Shown here one piece after another: positions 27,301-38,430 of a stretch of DNA of 64,000 bases; positions within the stretch are counted from its first letter, which is position 1, and every line of letters starts with the position of its first letter. A model generated the notes under the pieces. The model was not told the origin of the DNA. It saw only the letters and a list, made by a program, of their open reading frames with translations, and ran no database searches. The DNA is taken from contig OU015541.1 of assembly GCA_907165065.1 (NCBI GenBank), positions 14,634,501 through 14,698,500 on the forward strand. The letters run 5' to 3'. Position numbers and translations under genes: made by a program. Source of the DNA: Caprimulgus europaeus (Eukaryota > Chordata > Aves > Caprimulgiformes > Caprimulgidae).

Positions 27301-28431
27301 ACAAACTTCAGGAGGGAAAGCCAGGTCTGTGTCCAGCACTGGTCTGGCACAAACTGGACCCTCCCTTGTGCTCAGGTGCAGGGCTGGGGCAGGCTGGGCC
27401 AAGAAATACTGGGCAGGAATTCAAAGTTTTGATCCTTAATTCTTTCCCTTGGCCACTGTTGGAGCCTTCACCCAATCTATCCTCCTGTGGATTTGCTGGT
27501 GACATAACCTGTTATCTGTTTGAAAACAGACCTAAAATTGACAGCCTTCACAGCATTGCCTTGGCACTTTTAGCATTGTCTTCTCAACCTGGGCCAGGAG
27601 GTGACTGGAGGTGCACCTACACAATGGAGACCTGAGCTGAACCCTTTGAGCTCTGCAGCCTTTCTCACCAACAGCTCAGGAGTTAGGGCCTTGACCCCAG
27701 AAGCAAAGGCTGCGTTTGAATCTGGTACATCCTCATCTTTTATTCATGGTGGGTCATCCATGGTGACAAAGAGTCAATAGAGGAGGAGGAGGAAGGATTA
27801 GAAGAACCAAGCAGAGCTGCCTGGAGGTGCAGATGGGATTTCAGAGGGGACAGTCAGGATTAAGAGACCCATTTGGTCTCTGGCAATTGACTGTAGATGC
27901 TATATGCTTACAGATCCTGCACCCAGAAATGAAGCAGCCCCATATTTCCAGTGAATTAATTCCCACTGACATAACGGATGCATTTCTTGTCTCTTTATTT
28001 GCAGATGTTTCAGAAAAGTTCTGAGTTTTTCCACAGTGAGCATAAATGGGTGTCAGTCCCTTGATCTTTACCAGTTTATATCCATTCATGCCAATGCAGG
28101 ATTATTCTTTCAAGAAGGTGGCTATGAGTATCCAAGCTTTAAAGCCTAAATTGTTTTAATTGGACTCATAGGTGAAGTTTTTCATGTTTCCAAAGTGAAT
28201 ACTCAGTACGATGAATTCAAAAACACTTTCACAAAGTTCCTGATATATGCTTAAAAGTAGATGCTTCTAGGAATCTTTCTGTCCTTGATGCTGGTGTGTT
28301 TACAGCACGCTAGCAAGAAGAGATGCAAACACAGTCCAGCTGGAACCACTGACACCAGCAGCCATTTGATAACAGCAAGCAGCCAGATCTGGATACTTGG
28401 ATCAGATAATGTCATATGCAACCACATCCCT
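24397..28431. other. Unassigned non-coding DNA, possible faint CR1
   Basis: No gene is recognised. About 26650-26960 shows faint plus-strand CR1-like wording (AGAGCCACTGAAATGACTTA; GAAACAAGATGATTTTAAAA) but is too diverged to call. A 172-codon plus frame (27117-27635) is the longest open frame outside repeats and CpG-rich DNA and has no recognisable domain. Confidence 0.4.
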
Positions 28432-28877
28432 TGTTGTAATAAAGAACCAAGCCTTGTAATCAAGGTAGGTTTAGTTTTATTTGTGAGGACAAAGTCAATA
28501 AAGCAAAAGCACAGTGCTGGGTGCTTGACCCAAGTCAGAGGCACACCAGAAAAGTCACGTTATCCCTTTATATACATTTAGGTTTGCATCAGTCACATAC
28601 ATATTCATTTTAAGGTTGGGTTATTATAATTAGTTTTTAAAAAGGGGCAGATTTATCCTAATTACTTTAGGGGGACTTATTAAGATAAAATCTTATCTTT
28701 TCGTGCATGTGCACTACTGTCCAGTGGTCATGGGAAAGGTCCTTGGCAGGAAGACCCACAGTCTTCTTCAGAGCGACCTCTTCACACTTGGTGAAGGGGT
28801 TGTCTGACCTCCAGACTACCAGTTTGGTTCTCTTCAAATGGTGGGTGCAGTGATGTTCATATCTCCATAGTTCCTCA
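28432..28877 (-). mobile_element. Probable retroviral LTR (minus strand)
   Basis: On the minus strand the segment begins with TG (28877-28876) and ends with CA (28433-28432). It has a TATATAAA box (plus 28567-28574) and an AATAAA signal about 90 bases further on (plus 28476-28481). Immediately upstream of its U3 end lies a polypurine tract. This order (PPT, U3, TATA, polyA, U5) is that of a 3' LTR. No matching target-site duplication is visible for a solo LTR (ATCCCT versus ACTTCC). Family unknown. Confidence 0.5.
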
Positions 28878-28878
28878 A

Positions 28879-28890
28879 CTTCCCCCCTTT
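28879..28890 (-). other. Polypurine tract next to the 28.4 kb LTR
   Basis: Minus-strand AAAGGGGGGAAG abuts the U3 end of the adjacent LTR, where a retrovirus primes plus-strand synthesis. It supports reading that LTR as a 3' LTR whose internal region, now unrecognisable, lay to the right. Confidence 0.45.
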
Positions 28891-30975
28891 GTTTCCCAGG
28901 ACTGGTCTGAGTTTCAGGCCATTTCAGGCCTCTTCATCAGATTCCCCATATGTCACCAAAAAGCCCAATTATTATGGTGAAAGCCAACAACACTGTCCCC
29001 CATCTTTCACAACGTTAATGAAGGTAACGTTGTGCATTGTGATAGAGCTGTGCCACAAAGGTCCTGATCCAGACATCAGAATTTGGGTCTTTGTATCCAG
29101 ATGTTTTTTTGTTTGTCCCATTAGAGAGAGAAGACTGCCAGTGAATTTTAGTTCTGGAGCCAACTTCTACAAAATCTGAAGGAGGTGGGAAGTTGGATTC
29201 AGGCTGGTGTCTGGCTGCTGAACACACCAGAACACCCTGTCCTCCTTCAGAAATCCCCAGACTATAGCTCAGAGAAGATGCTCTGCTTGTGAGGCAGTCC
29301 TGCATCGCCTCTGCTCACGGGACATTAAAGCACTAAAATGTGGCCCCAGAGGAGCAGGACCCAGCCAAGGCTGGTCGCCACAGCTGTATTTACAGAAGAG
29401 ACAACAGGACAAGCTGGCATAGCAGGAGGTCACCGTCTCAGCATGGAAGGCAATGGGAGAACAGATGGATTCCTGATATTTTAAGGATTTCTGTTGGTAC
29501 AGTAAAGTCCTTTTTTCCCAAGGGAAAAAGATGAAGTCCCTAAGGACCATGGATAACTGGGATTCCTGCTAAGTAGTAGTATCTCATTTTCTACCTTACT
29601 ATTTTATGCTGAGGTTAATATTCCCAAATAAAAGACAACCAAGGGAGAGACAGGTCACATCACCTTCCACTGTGCAGAACTTTCATTTGTGAAATGCACA
29701 GAAAATTAAGGCACCTACAGTTTTCACAATCAGTATGCTCGCTTGCCTTCTCCTCCTCCCTTAAAATCTGATGGATTAATGAATGATAGCTTACTCCTTT
29801 TCTTTATTCTTGATAGTCTGGTTCCACCAAGAGCCACTCAGTGTTACACTAAGCACTGAAATGCATGAAGTAGAGTGGCCCTGTCCCCAGAAGATCAGCA
29901 AATAAAGGAGATATTGGGGGAAGGAAAAAGGAACCAAAACCAAACCAAAACAAAAACCCCCCAAACAAACAAACCCCTCCCAAAACCCCAAAATAACCTG
30001 AAAACAAACCAAAACCCAACAAACTACTGCGGCAGATGAGGAAACAGGGAAATGGCCGTGGTTAAAAAGAAAGACCCCAGGGAGAGGGACTGCATTTCAC
30101 CTCTCTAGCATCTGTCTAAAACACCCTTGAAATGGTTTGCTTTGTCCCATTTGAAGCTTACTCTCATTTGAAGCTTCACTTTTCTCTCCGCTGTTCTTTT
30201 CCATTTCATTATCTCAGTGTTTTCAGACAAAAATAGTCCCACTCCAACAAATTACTGGAAGTGGGTTTTTCCTCTATTGCCAACGGATTGTCTTGCTGCT
30301 CTTCCTCAGCATTCAGCTCACCACAGCACCAATCCACCTTTCATTAGGAGGACCAGGAGGGCTCTGCATCCTGCAGAATGGTTCCCCCTCAGATGCTGGG
30401 ATTGATGTGATGGCAATTTCCATGAGTTCTGTTACCTGTCCTAACACAAGCTGCAGCCGTGCAGGTACACCCACGCACTGCTTTTCACTGCCTGCTTCCA
30501 AGCTGATGTGGAAGCAGTAGGGACAAGATGAATGTTATTTGTCAGTTAGATCTACTGACTACAGGATGTGTTTTTTGGAGGAAAAAAAAGAAAAAGAAAA
30601 ATTGTTTTCACTTGCAGTCTTCCCAATCTGTTTTGAATTAGCAGACACTCCTCATTAGACACTTAGAAACACTTAGAAAGTGTTTTCTCCTTAGAACAAA
30701 TGTCACAGATTTAAAAACTTATTTTAAATTCCTCCTAATGTTCTTTGGCTTGAACAAGTGAGCTCTTACTGTCCATTTTAATTAAAGCATTTCGATGGGA
30801 TTCCAGCTGGGCACCTAATGACAGCAGGTCTCTGAGAAGTGGACATGATCCAAGAAGGGGAAACTCTGAGGTGGGAACTTCAGGAGAAGCTGTTTGCTTT
30901 TGGCTTTTTAGGGAAAAGTGCTAAAGGAAAGATAAATTAAGATCTGCCTAGAAAAATGATCCCATGCTTACAGCA
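28891..30975. other. Unassigned DNA, possibly decayed proviral interior at left
   Basis: The first few hundred bases could be the 3' interior of the element whose LTR ends at 28877, but no retroviral protein motif is readable in any frame. A C/A-rich low-complexity tract lies at 29931-30025. No other feature is recognised. Confidence 0.35.
29931..30025. repeat. C/A-rich low-complexity tract
   Basis: Irregular CAAAAC, AAACAAAC and CCCC units; the complement-strand counterpart of the T/G tracts at 8.5 and 21.7 kb. Confidence 0.7.
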
Positions 30976-31152
30976 TGGGATGGAGATGGAGATGAGATGG
31001 AGATGGAGATGGAGATGGAGATGGAGATAGAGATGGAGATGGAGATGGAGATGGAGATGGAGATGGAGATGGAGATGGAGATGGGGATGAGATGGAGATG
31101 GAGATGGAGATGGAGATGGGGATGAGAATGGAGCTGGGATGGAGATGGAGAT
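30976..31152 (+). repeat. (ATGGAG)n hexamer minisatellite
   Basis: About 177 bases of ATGGAG units with a few 3-base slips (GATGAGATGG), one ATAGAG variant and two GGGGATGAG interruptions. Read on the minus strand it encodes alternating Ser-Ile, which creates a false 124-codon frame (30948-31322). A 10-bp perfect hairpin, ATCCCATGCT-TAC-AGCATGGGAT (30959-30981), borders and overlaps its left edge. Confidence 0.95.
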
Positions 31153-31470
31153 TTGGGACTGTTTGGGAGATGCTGACTGGGAGTGCTGGGTTCTACAAAG
31201 AGGTTTGCCAACGTTTCCTCAAGCCACTCTGATTTTTTCTCTTTTTGCTGCTGTACTGGTTTGCAGGTCCTTGGCACAGGTTCTGGCAACTGAGCAGGAT
31301 TGCTGGCTGCAGGCGTTAGCACCCTGCCTCTGCTGACAGGTTCCTCCTTTATCCCATCCCCTGGCCCAAAAATTTCTTATTTCTCTTCAGGTAAAAGTTT
31401 GGTTCTTCCCCATCTCCCCAGCAGCTCCCACAGTGCTGGATCCATCTACTAGTGCACACCCACAGGTACC
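31153..31470. other. Unassigned non-coding DNA
   Basis: Short stretch between the hexamer repeat and the next LTR; nothing recognised. Confidence 0.5.
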
Positions 31471-32642
31471 TGTCTTGGTTTTGCCAGGATAGAATTAATT
31501 TTCTTATCAGTAACCAGGACAGGCTGTGGTTTGGTTTCAGTGTGGGATTTGTTATGAGAAGAATGTTGATAATGTACTGATGTTTTCAAGTCTCAGAAAT
31601 TGAAAGAAGGACTTTCCAACCTCCCCATGTTTTGCTGGTCTGCAGGTGCAAAGGACTGGGGAGGCACAGTAAAATCAGCAAACCCAGACTGGCATTTGGC
31701 TCTGCCAATGGAATATTCTGTATCATATAATGTCATGTTCAGTATATTAATAGAATCATACAATCCCAGACTGGTTTGCATTGGAAGGGACCTTAGAGAT
31801 CATCCAGTTCCAACCCCCCTGCCATCAGCAGGGACACCTTCCACTAGACCAGGTTGCTCAAAGCCTCCAACCTGGCCTTGAACACTTCCAGGGAGGAGCA
31901 GCCACAGCTTCTCTGGGCAACCCGGGACACTGTCTCACCACCCTCACACCAAAGAATTTCTTCCTAATATCTCATCTAAACCTCCCCTCTTCCAGTTTCA
32001 AGCCATTTCCCCTTGTTCTGTTATTAACTGCCCTTATGAAAAGTCCCTCCCCAGCCTTCTGGGAGCCCCTTCATGTACTGGGAGGCCACTAGAAGGTCTC
32101 CTTGGAGCCTTGTCTCCCTTCTCTAGGCTGAACAGCCCCAACTCTCTCAGCCTGTCCTCACAGCAGAGCTGCTCCAGCCCTCACATCATCCTCGTGGCCT
32201 CCTCTGGACTCATTCTAACAGGTCCATGTCCTTCTTGTGTTGGGGACTCCAGAACTGGGCACAGTACTCAAGGTGGTGCCTTATGAGAGCAGAGTAGAGG
32301 GGGAGATGGAAAACTGGAGGATCTCTCGAGGGTCCCTCAGTCTCTCTTGCTCTTTAGGGATTGTGGTTTCAGGATTGTCTCTGCTCTGGGATTACTAGCC
32401 TGGAAACAGGCTGGGCATAGGTCAGCGGGCAGTGAGCAATTGCACTGGGCATCTCTCATTTGCATATCCATTATTACTATTATAATTATTAATTTCAATT
32501 TTATTTCAGTTGTTAAATTGCTTTTATCTCAACCCATGAGTTTTTTTCACTTTTACCCTTTTGATTCTCTCCCCATCCCATTGGGGGAGGGTGAGTGAGT
32601 GGCTGTTTGGTGTTTGGCTGCTGGCTGGGTTAAACCACCACA
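31471..32642 (+). mobile_element. ERVL-type solo LTR, split by a CR1 insertion
   Basis: The left part (31471-31750) starts TGTCTTGGTTTTGCCAGGAT and includes TCAGTGTGGGATTTGTTATG. The right part (about 32305-32642) resumes at GGATCTCTCGAGGG and ends TTAAACCACCACA. Together they match the uninterrupted LTRs at 35.4 and 39.2 kb. The intervening ~554 bases are a minus-strand CR1. Flanks (GTACC left, GAAGT right) do not form a duplication, so one may have decayed. No proviral interior is present. Confidence 0.85.
31751..32304 (-). mobile_element. CR1 LINE nested in an LTR
   Basis: Antisense 3' end TAGAATCATACAATCCCAGA, then GGAAGGGACCTTAGAGATCA, GCCATCAGCAGGGACACCTT, and so on to GAGCAGAGTAGAGGGGGA. 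It interrupts the ERVL LTR just after the ATATTAA block that the 39.2 kb LTR carries intact. Therefore it inserted after the LTR. The same subfamily as the copy at 11.7 kb. Confidence 0.92.
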
Positions 32643-32899
32643 GAAGTGCAAGTGAGAAGGACCTTGTTAGCTTTCTCAGGAACGAACGCCTTTGAAATGC
32701 AGGGTGATTTGGAGGAGGGCTGCTGGGCAAGTGTCTGGCAGATACAGGAGGGCAGTACATAAAATTCTGTAAAGGAAAGCATCATTGAAGCACACATTCC
32801 CTTTCCAGAGCATGGAAATGGAGGAGGGAAGGATGCAGATGGGGAATCAGATTATCCAGCCCCTCAGTGTTCTTCATTTCCAGCTACTGCCTGGACAGC

Positions 32900-33896
32900 A
32901 CCAGTGCCCCCACTTCTCTGGTGGTAAATAGCTCTTTTTCAAACTGGGAATCTGTCACAAGTGGGGTCCCACAGGGGTCTATATTGGGCCCAGCACAGTT
33001 TAATATCTTCATCAGTGATCTGGTTGATGGGATGAGGTGTATTCTGATGAAATTTGCTGTTGATACCACATTGAGTGGGGAAGTGAACACTTCAGAAGGG
33101 AGAGCCACCCTGCAGGAAGACCTGGATAGGCTGGAAGAGCGGGCTAACAAGAACCTTATGAAGTTCAACAAAGACAAATCTTGCACCTGGGAAAACATAA
33201 TCCAGGAGTGCAGCACAGACTGGGACCCCCCTGGCTGGAGACCAGCTCTGTGGAAGGGGACCTGGGGATCCTGGAGGACAACAAGCTCTATAGGAGTGAA
33301 CAGTGTGCTGCTGCTGTGGCAAAGAAAGCCAAAAAGATGCTGGGCTGCATCAAGAAGGGCATCAACAGCGGAGATAAAGAAGTCATTATCCCACTCTACT
33401 CAGCACTTGTCAGGCCACGCTTGGAACACTGTGTTCAGTTTTGTTCCTCATTGTACAAAAAGTGATCAAATTATTGAAGGATTGGGAAGCCTGGCATATG
33501 AGGAAAGGCTGAGAGAACACACTTTGTCCAGCCTTGAGAAGAGAAGGCTTAGGGGAGACCTCATCACCATGTTCAAGTACTTGAAGAGTGGCTACAAAGA
33601 AGACAGACACTCCCTTTTTACAAGGAGTCCACATGGAAAAGCCAAGGGGTGATGGGTATAAGTTACTCCTCAGGAGATTCTGATTGGACACAAGAAAATT
33701 TTTCACAATGAGAACAATCAGCCTTTGGAATAATCTCCCCAGGGAAGTGTTAGATTCTCCAGTATTGGAGACTTCTAAGATTCAGCTGGACAGGGTGCTG
33801 GGCTATCTTGTCTAGACCATGCTTTTGCCAAGAAATGTTGGACCAAGTGATCCTTGAAGTCCCTTCCAACCTGATATTCTATGATTCTGTGATTCT
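32900..33896 (+). pseudogene. CR1 LINE with dead reverse-transcriptase ORF2 remnant
   Basis: About 1 kb of CR1 in plus orientation, ending TCCAACCTGATATTCTATGA and TTCTGTGATTCT. The translated part shows the reverse-transcriptase block SGVPQGSILGPAQFNIFISD, then the active-site region as KFAVDTT, where family members have two aspartates; the first is Val (GTT for GAT). LVRPRLEHCVQF and [11 protein letters not shown] follow. The reading frame shifts after about 33175 and again near 33465, so at least two indels break it. The element is 5'-truncated and cannot be active. Confidence 0.93.
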
Positions 33897-35428
33897 CCCT
33901 TTTCCCCAGGAGCAGCTTGGGGAACTGTGGAGGGAAGAAGCTGGTCCCTGCCTCTGCTTCACCAGGTAGCCACCATCCCAGGTGGAGCCAGGGCAGGAGA
34001 AGGACTTGAAGACCAAGAGCTGGTAGGTGGTGAGAGCAGCATGGGGCCAGTGTTTCTCCATAGTCAGCATACACACTGAAAGAGAAACCAAGTGGAGGGT
34101 CATATCTCACTGATGGGCATCAGACAGCTGCGGTCAAGTCAGAAACTTCGCCTGGCTTCACACCATCAGTGTCTGGCTCACTCCCTCGCTCCTCGAGTGA
34201 TGAATAAATCTGGAGGCAGTTAATAATGAAAGACTATTAAGATAAGATTTAGTCTTTATTGTTCTCATTCTTCTGTCATTTGTCAGACACTCAAACCCAA
34301 CAGAGCAAACACTGATCTGGGAAATGCTGCTGATACCCTCAAGGTAGCAGATTTATTGGTACTTGTGTCCAGGCACTGTCCAAGGGAGGAGGACTGCTAC
34401 CTGGGCAGGTGTCACCATATGTCACTGGCATTTCTGCCCCCTTCCCTCAGGACAATAATTAGAAGCAGTCACCTCCACTTGATAGCTCATAACCAATGTC
34501 ACTATTGGAGGTGGGCAGTGTTTCTGGGCCAAAACCTCTTGTTGACAGGAAGACAGACAGTTGTTTTTCAGGAAGAAAATGTTAGCTTGGTGGTTTCACC
34601 TCCAAAATTCCGCCACAGGTGTTCATTTTGAATGATCTTTGGAAGTAATATCCTTTATTTGCTTCCCAATTCCCACCTTGTTAATTGTTTTTCTTTCTTT
34701 TTAGAGAGAATCCTCCTCTCACACTCACGGCTCTTGGGCTGCTGCGGAGCCTGGCTGAGGTGGTGAGTGCCTAAGGGCACAGCTTTGATTTCCTCACTTT
34801 GACAACAGGAAGAAAACATCTGAAAATAAGCACAGGTTTTGTTTTCAGACCATCTTCAGCTGCATGTAGCATGCAGTTCCTGGAATAAAAGGCACTTAGA
34901 TAGACACAGTAGATACACAGGAACAAAACAATAAAGCCAGTATTAACCTCACATTGCGCAGGTGTTGCTGCAGCCGTGGCAGCAGCAGTGTGCAGGAGAC
35001 CAACAGGAGATGGGCAGACCTTCTCTGAGACAACTCTTATGTGGATACAGCATGGCCACATTAAAGGCACCTGCTTTTTGAGGTGTTTGGTTGTGTTCAC
35101 TGAGTTTTTCTCCTTTAACATGAAGTCAGATGAGCCCTGGCTCCCCCTCTCCAACAGCTTTTTATTGCTTTTAGATTGACTTTGAGATGGGGTGGCAAAA
35201 GAAATCTGACAGAAGTAAGTTCCAAGGTCAGCGTTGCTCACCCGTCTCTGTCATCCCGCTAAGCTCATAAATTGGTGTTAACACCTCCTGGAAAAAATGA
35301 CAACTATAAAAAGAGAACCTTGCTCTTACTTGGGAGCAGCTCATTACTGGGGCAGCCACTGCAGAGCGTGAGTCCCACAGGACTCAAAGCCAAAGCCTAT
35401 CCAGCAATGTTCAGTCCAGCTGTGGTCC
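33897..35428. other. Unassigned non-coding DNA
   Basis: No gene is recognised. A 156-codon minus frame (34771-35241) has no known motif. Around 34230-34265 a minus-strand CAATAAAGACT and surrounding AT-rich sequence are LTR-like, but I see no ends to support a call. Confidence 0.4.
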
Positions 35429-36062
35429 TGTCCTGGTTTCGCTAGGATGGAGTTAATTTTCTTCTCAGTAGCTAGAAAATGCTGTGGTTTGGTTTCAGTT
35501 TCAGTGTGGGATTTGTTATGAGAAGAATGTTGATAAAGTACTAATGTTTTAGTTGCTGCTGGAGCCCAAGGCCACGGTGTTTGGCTGCTTCACAGCTGCA
35601 TTAGGACTGGGAGGGGGGAAGGGTAGTCATTAGCAAAACCCCAAATTGACATTTGGATATGCTAATGAGATATTCCAGATCATGTCAGGTCATGTCAGTG
35701 TATTAACCAGGGTTGACCCTGGGGATATTCTCTCAAGGATCACTCGGGCTCTCGCTCTCCTGGGATTGTGGTTTGGGTTTGGGGACTGTCTCTGCTCCGG
35801 GATCACTGGCTGGCACAGGCCGGGCATCGGTCAGCGGGTAATGAGCAACTGCACTGGGCATCACTCATTTGTATATTCTGTTATCACTCTTGTTATCATT
35901 ATCATTTTGTTTAAATTAGTAAATTGCTTTTATTTCAACCTGTGAGTCTTCTTGCTTTTACCCTTCCAATTCTCTCCCCTGCTCCCTGGGGCGGGGAAGT
36001 GGGACAGTGAGAGAGTGAATGAGTGTGTGTTTAGCTGCAGCAAAAGGAGTGAAACCACCACA
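35429..36062 (+). mobile_element. ERVL-type solo LTR with 5-bp target duplication
   Basis: A full LTR of 634 bases, starting TGTCCTGGTTTCGCTAGGAT and ending GTGAAACCACCACA. It is flanked by GGTCC at 35424-35428 and again at 36063-36067, a perfect 5-bp target-site duplication, the length typical of ERVL integrases. This defines both ends and shows that the proviral interior was lost by LTR-LTR recombination. Sense is rightwards, towards the CpG island. Confidence 0.93.
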
Positions 36063-36751
36063 GGTCCCCAGCCCCTGGCAGCATCCTGTCCATCTCCCAG
36101 ACCAAACAGGAGAAAGACACCTTTTTAGGCAACTTATATTCTTTAAACATCATAAAGCACCTATAGCACCTATATTTTTTTTGTTCCTCTGCTATTAGAA
36201 ATCTGCTTTTGCAGAAGAATGATTTTTTTTTTTTCTTTTGCTTGTTCTTCAAATAGCTGCTTATAACGGGGCCTTGTGGTGTGGAAAGCACAAATAACTC
36301 AGGAGCCTTTGAGATGTACCCTCCGCCCCCTCCACTAAAAATTCTTTTTAATGGGATTCATAAAATCTATTATTGTTGCTGCAGATTGGCCACAGTGTGA
36401 CTTTGGAGAAAATTCTTTCTGTGTTGACACTGTTGCTTCATTGTTATTCTTTTTGTACTGGTGGAACAAAATGAAAAATTCATTAAAAACAGAGAAAAAA
36501 AAAGGAAAGAAAGAAAACCATTGGTATTGCTCCATCTCCCAGCACAAAAATGAAATGTAGAAGATTGAAATCAGGGCGATGGGGAGACAGGGGTGAGAGG
36601 GTTAAATGTCTGAAGGATTCATAGCCATGCATGCAGTGTCCTGGACAAACATGGTGATAAAAAGGACCTGTCACCTCCTTTACAGGGAACCATTACCACA
36701 TTCAGGGGCAGAGAAGGGTCTCACAGGAGGACTTGTTTTCTTCAGGAGGTT
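36063..36751. other. Unassigned non-coding DNA
   Basis: Nothing recognised apart from short T- and A-runs (about 36220-36237 and 36490-36510). Confidence 0.5.
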
Positions 36752-36962
36752 TCACAGAATCATTAAGGTTGGCAAAGATCTCCAAGATCATCAAGTCCAA
36801 CCATCAACCCAACACCACCATGCCCACTAAACCATGTCCTTAAGTACCGCATCTACTTGTCTTTTAAATACCTCGAGGGATGGTGACTCCACCCTGGGCA
36901 GCCTGTTCCAATGCTTGACAACCAGTTTCTTCCAGTAAAGAAATTGTTCCTAATATCCAAAC
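36752..36962 (-). mobile_element. CR1 LINE, 5'-truncated
   Basis: Antisense TCACAGAATCATTAAGGTTG, CATCAAGTCCAACCATCAAC, CCTCGAGGGATGGTGACTCC and CCTGTTCCAATGCTTGACAA follow the usual CR1 order. Right end near TTCCTAATATCCAA. Confidence 0.9.
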
Positions 36963-37919
36963 TCAGAGGAGCTCCAGGAGCTGTGTCATGGCCCCAGGGA
37001 GGTCCCCAAGCAGTATGATCTGCTTTTGGCCCCAAGCCTGGCAGGTCACCATGCACTCTCCTTTCCAGCTGGGCTGTCAACCATGGTCCCCATATGGCCC
37101 TGAGTTCTCAAGGACAACACTTCTAGTCTGGCCTTCTCCATTTTTCCAAGCAGGGTGGCAGGGGCAGGAGGTGACAGGGAGAGGATGGGCCAAGGATGTG
37201 TGGGAAACTGAGGCACAAACTGGTTCTGCTGGCAGTGAGACTCCAGGATCAGCTCCCCCACCATGCAGCTGCTGCTGGTGGGCTCCCAGCTCCTCCTTTT
37301 CTGGCAATGGCATTGGCAACTGGGGGACTCTGCTGGCAGCTATGCACAGCCTCACGTTGACTTCTCCTAGGGCCTGGCTGAATATCACAGTCTGCACTCT
37401 CAAGGACACCTTTTAGGGACTGAAGGGACAGATCCTGTCACAAGGCAAAGTCAGAGGAGCCCTGGAGCCCTTCATCACCAGTGGGACCACAGCAAAATCA
37501 TGCTGTGTTAGTCCTTCAGCCTGAGGACCAGCACACAACTTCTGTTCAGGGCAGACAGACCAATGAACTCGGAATAGCACATCCTCAGTTCTGAAGTTCA
37601 GAGTTCCCCTTCTGGATGGACAAGGTGGACAAGGACCACTGTCTGTGGTTCCTTACATGGAATCCCACACCACCCCATTTACTTTGGGGTTGGTGAAGGT
37701 TTTGAGGTGGTCTCCCGCAGCATCCTGGTGCTCCAGTTGCAACGTCACAGTCTAGATGGGTGGCTTTGTAAAGTCTGGCTGGATAGCTGGGCTGCAAGGA
37801 GGAGAGGGGTCAGTCATGCCCTACGTGGAGGTCAGTTACAAGGGGTAGTACATCCCCTTACAAAGGAAAAGACCCCTCGGTGGTCTCTCCTGGGACCTGA
37901 CCTAATGGCCCTAGCAATG
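36963..37919. other. Unassigned non-coding DNA
   Basis: GC-moderate sequence with overlapping short frames on both strands; no recognised gene or repeat. Confidence 0.4.
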
Positions 37920-38430
37920 ACGTGAGGAGGGGACAAAATGCACCCTCAAGTTTGCAGATGACACCAAACATGCAGTCAATGTGCTTGAGGACAGGCCTGC
38001 CACTGAGCATGGCCTCCATGGGATGGAGAAACATCCAAGAAGGACCTTATGACATCCAGTCAGGACAAGCGTGAAGCCCTGAACACAGGACCAACTGTCC
38101 CTTTGCCCCATACAGGATGGGGACTGACCAGCTGGAGAGCAGCTCTGCCGCAAAGGCCCTGGGGTGCCACTGGGCAGCAAGTAAACCTTGAGGAGCAGTG
38201 CTCCCCAGCAGTGAGGATGGTGACAGCAGACCAGGACTGTATGGTCAGTGGATGGAGGGCGATACCTGCTCCCTCCTCTCGGCATGTGCCAACCACATCT
38301 GGAACAGCACATGGCAGTTGGGGCCCTCTGGAGACAAGAGATGTGGTGCTGAAGTGGAGTCAGTCCAGCAGACTCCCAGGAGGTTGATGAGACCTCCAGG
38401 GTCCCTTCCAGCCTGAGCTCTCCTGGGATG
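37920..38430 (+). mobile_element. Diverged CR1 LINE with reverse-transcriptase remnant
   Basis: CTCAAGTTTGCAGATGACAC encodes the CR1 active-site region (LKFADDT, both Asp present). What follows is much rearranged compared with family order: CTGGAGAGCAGCTCTGCCGC, AAGGCCCTGGGG, and an end at AGACCTCCAGGGTCCCTTCC and AGCCTGAGCT that matches the CR1 3' terminus. Internal deletions and substitutions leave no open frame. The left edge is approximate. Confidence 0.75.

Noticed and set aside
27117..27635. 172-codon open frame, the longest outside repeats and the CpG island
   Set aside because: No recognisable motif, no codon bias or splice context that I can judge, and a length expected by chance in 64 kb.
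30948..31322. 124-codon minus-strand frame encoding long Ser-Ile repeats
   Set aside because: It is the translation of the ATGGAG hexamer array, not a gene.
34771..35241. 156-codon minus-strand frame
   Set aside because: No known family or domain, and no sign of splice-site or promoter context.
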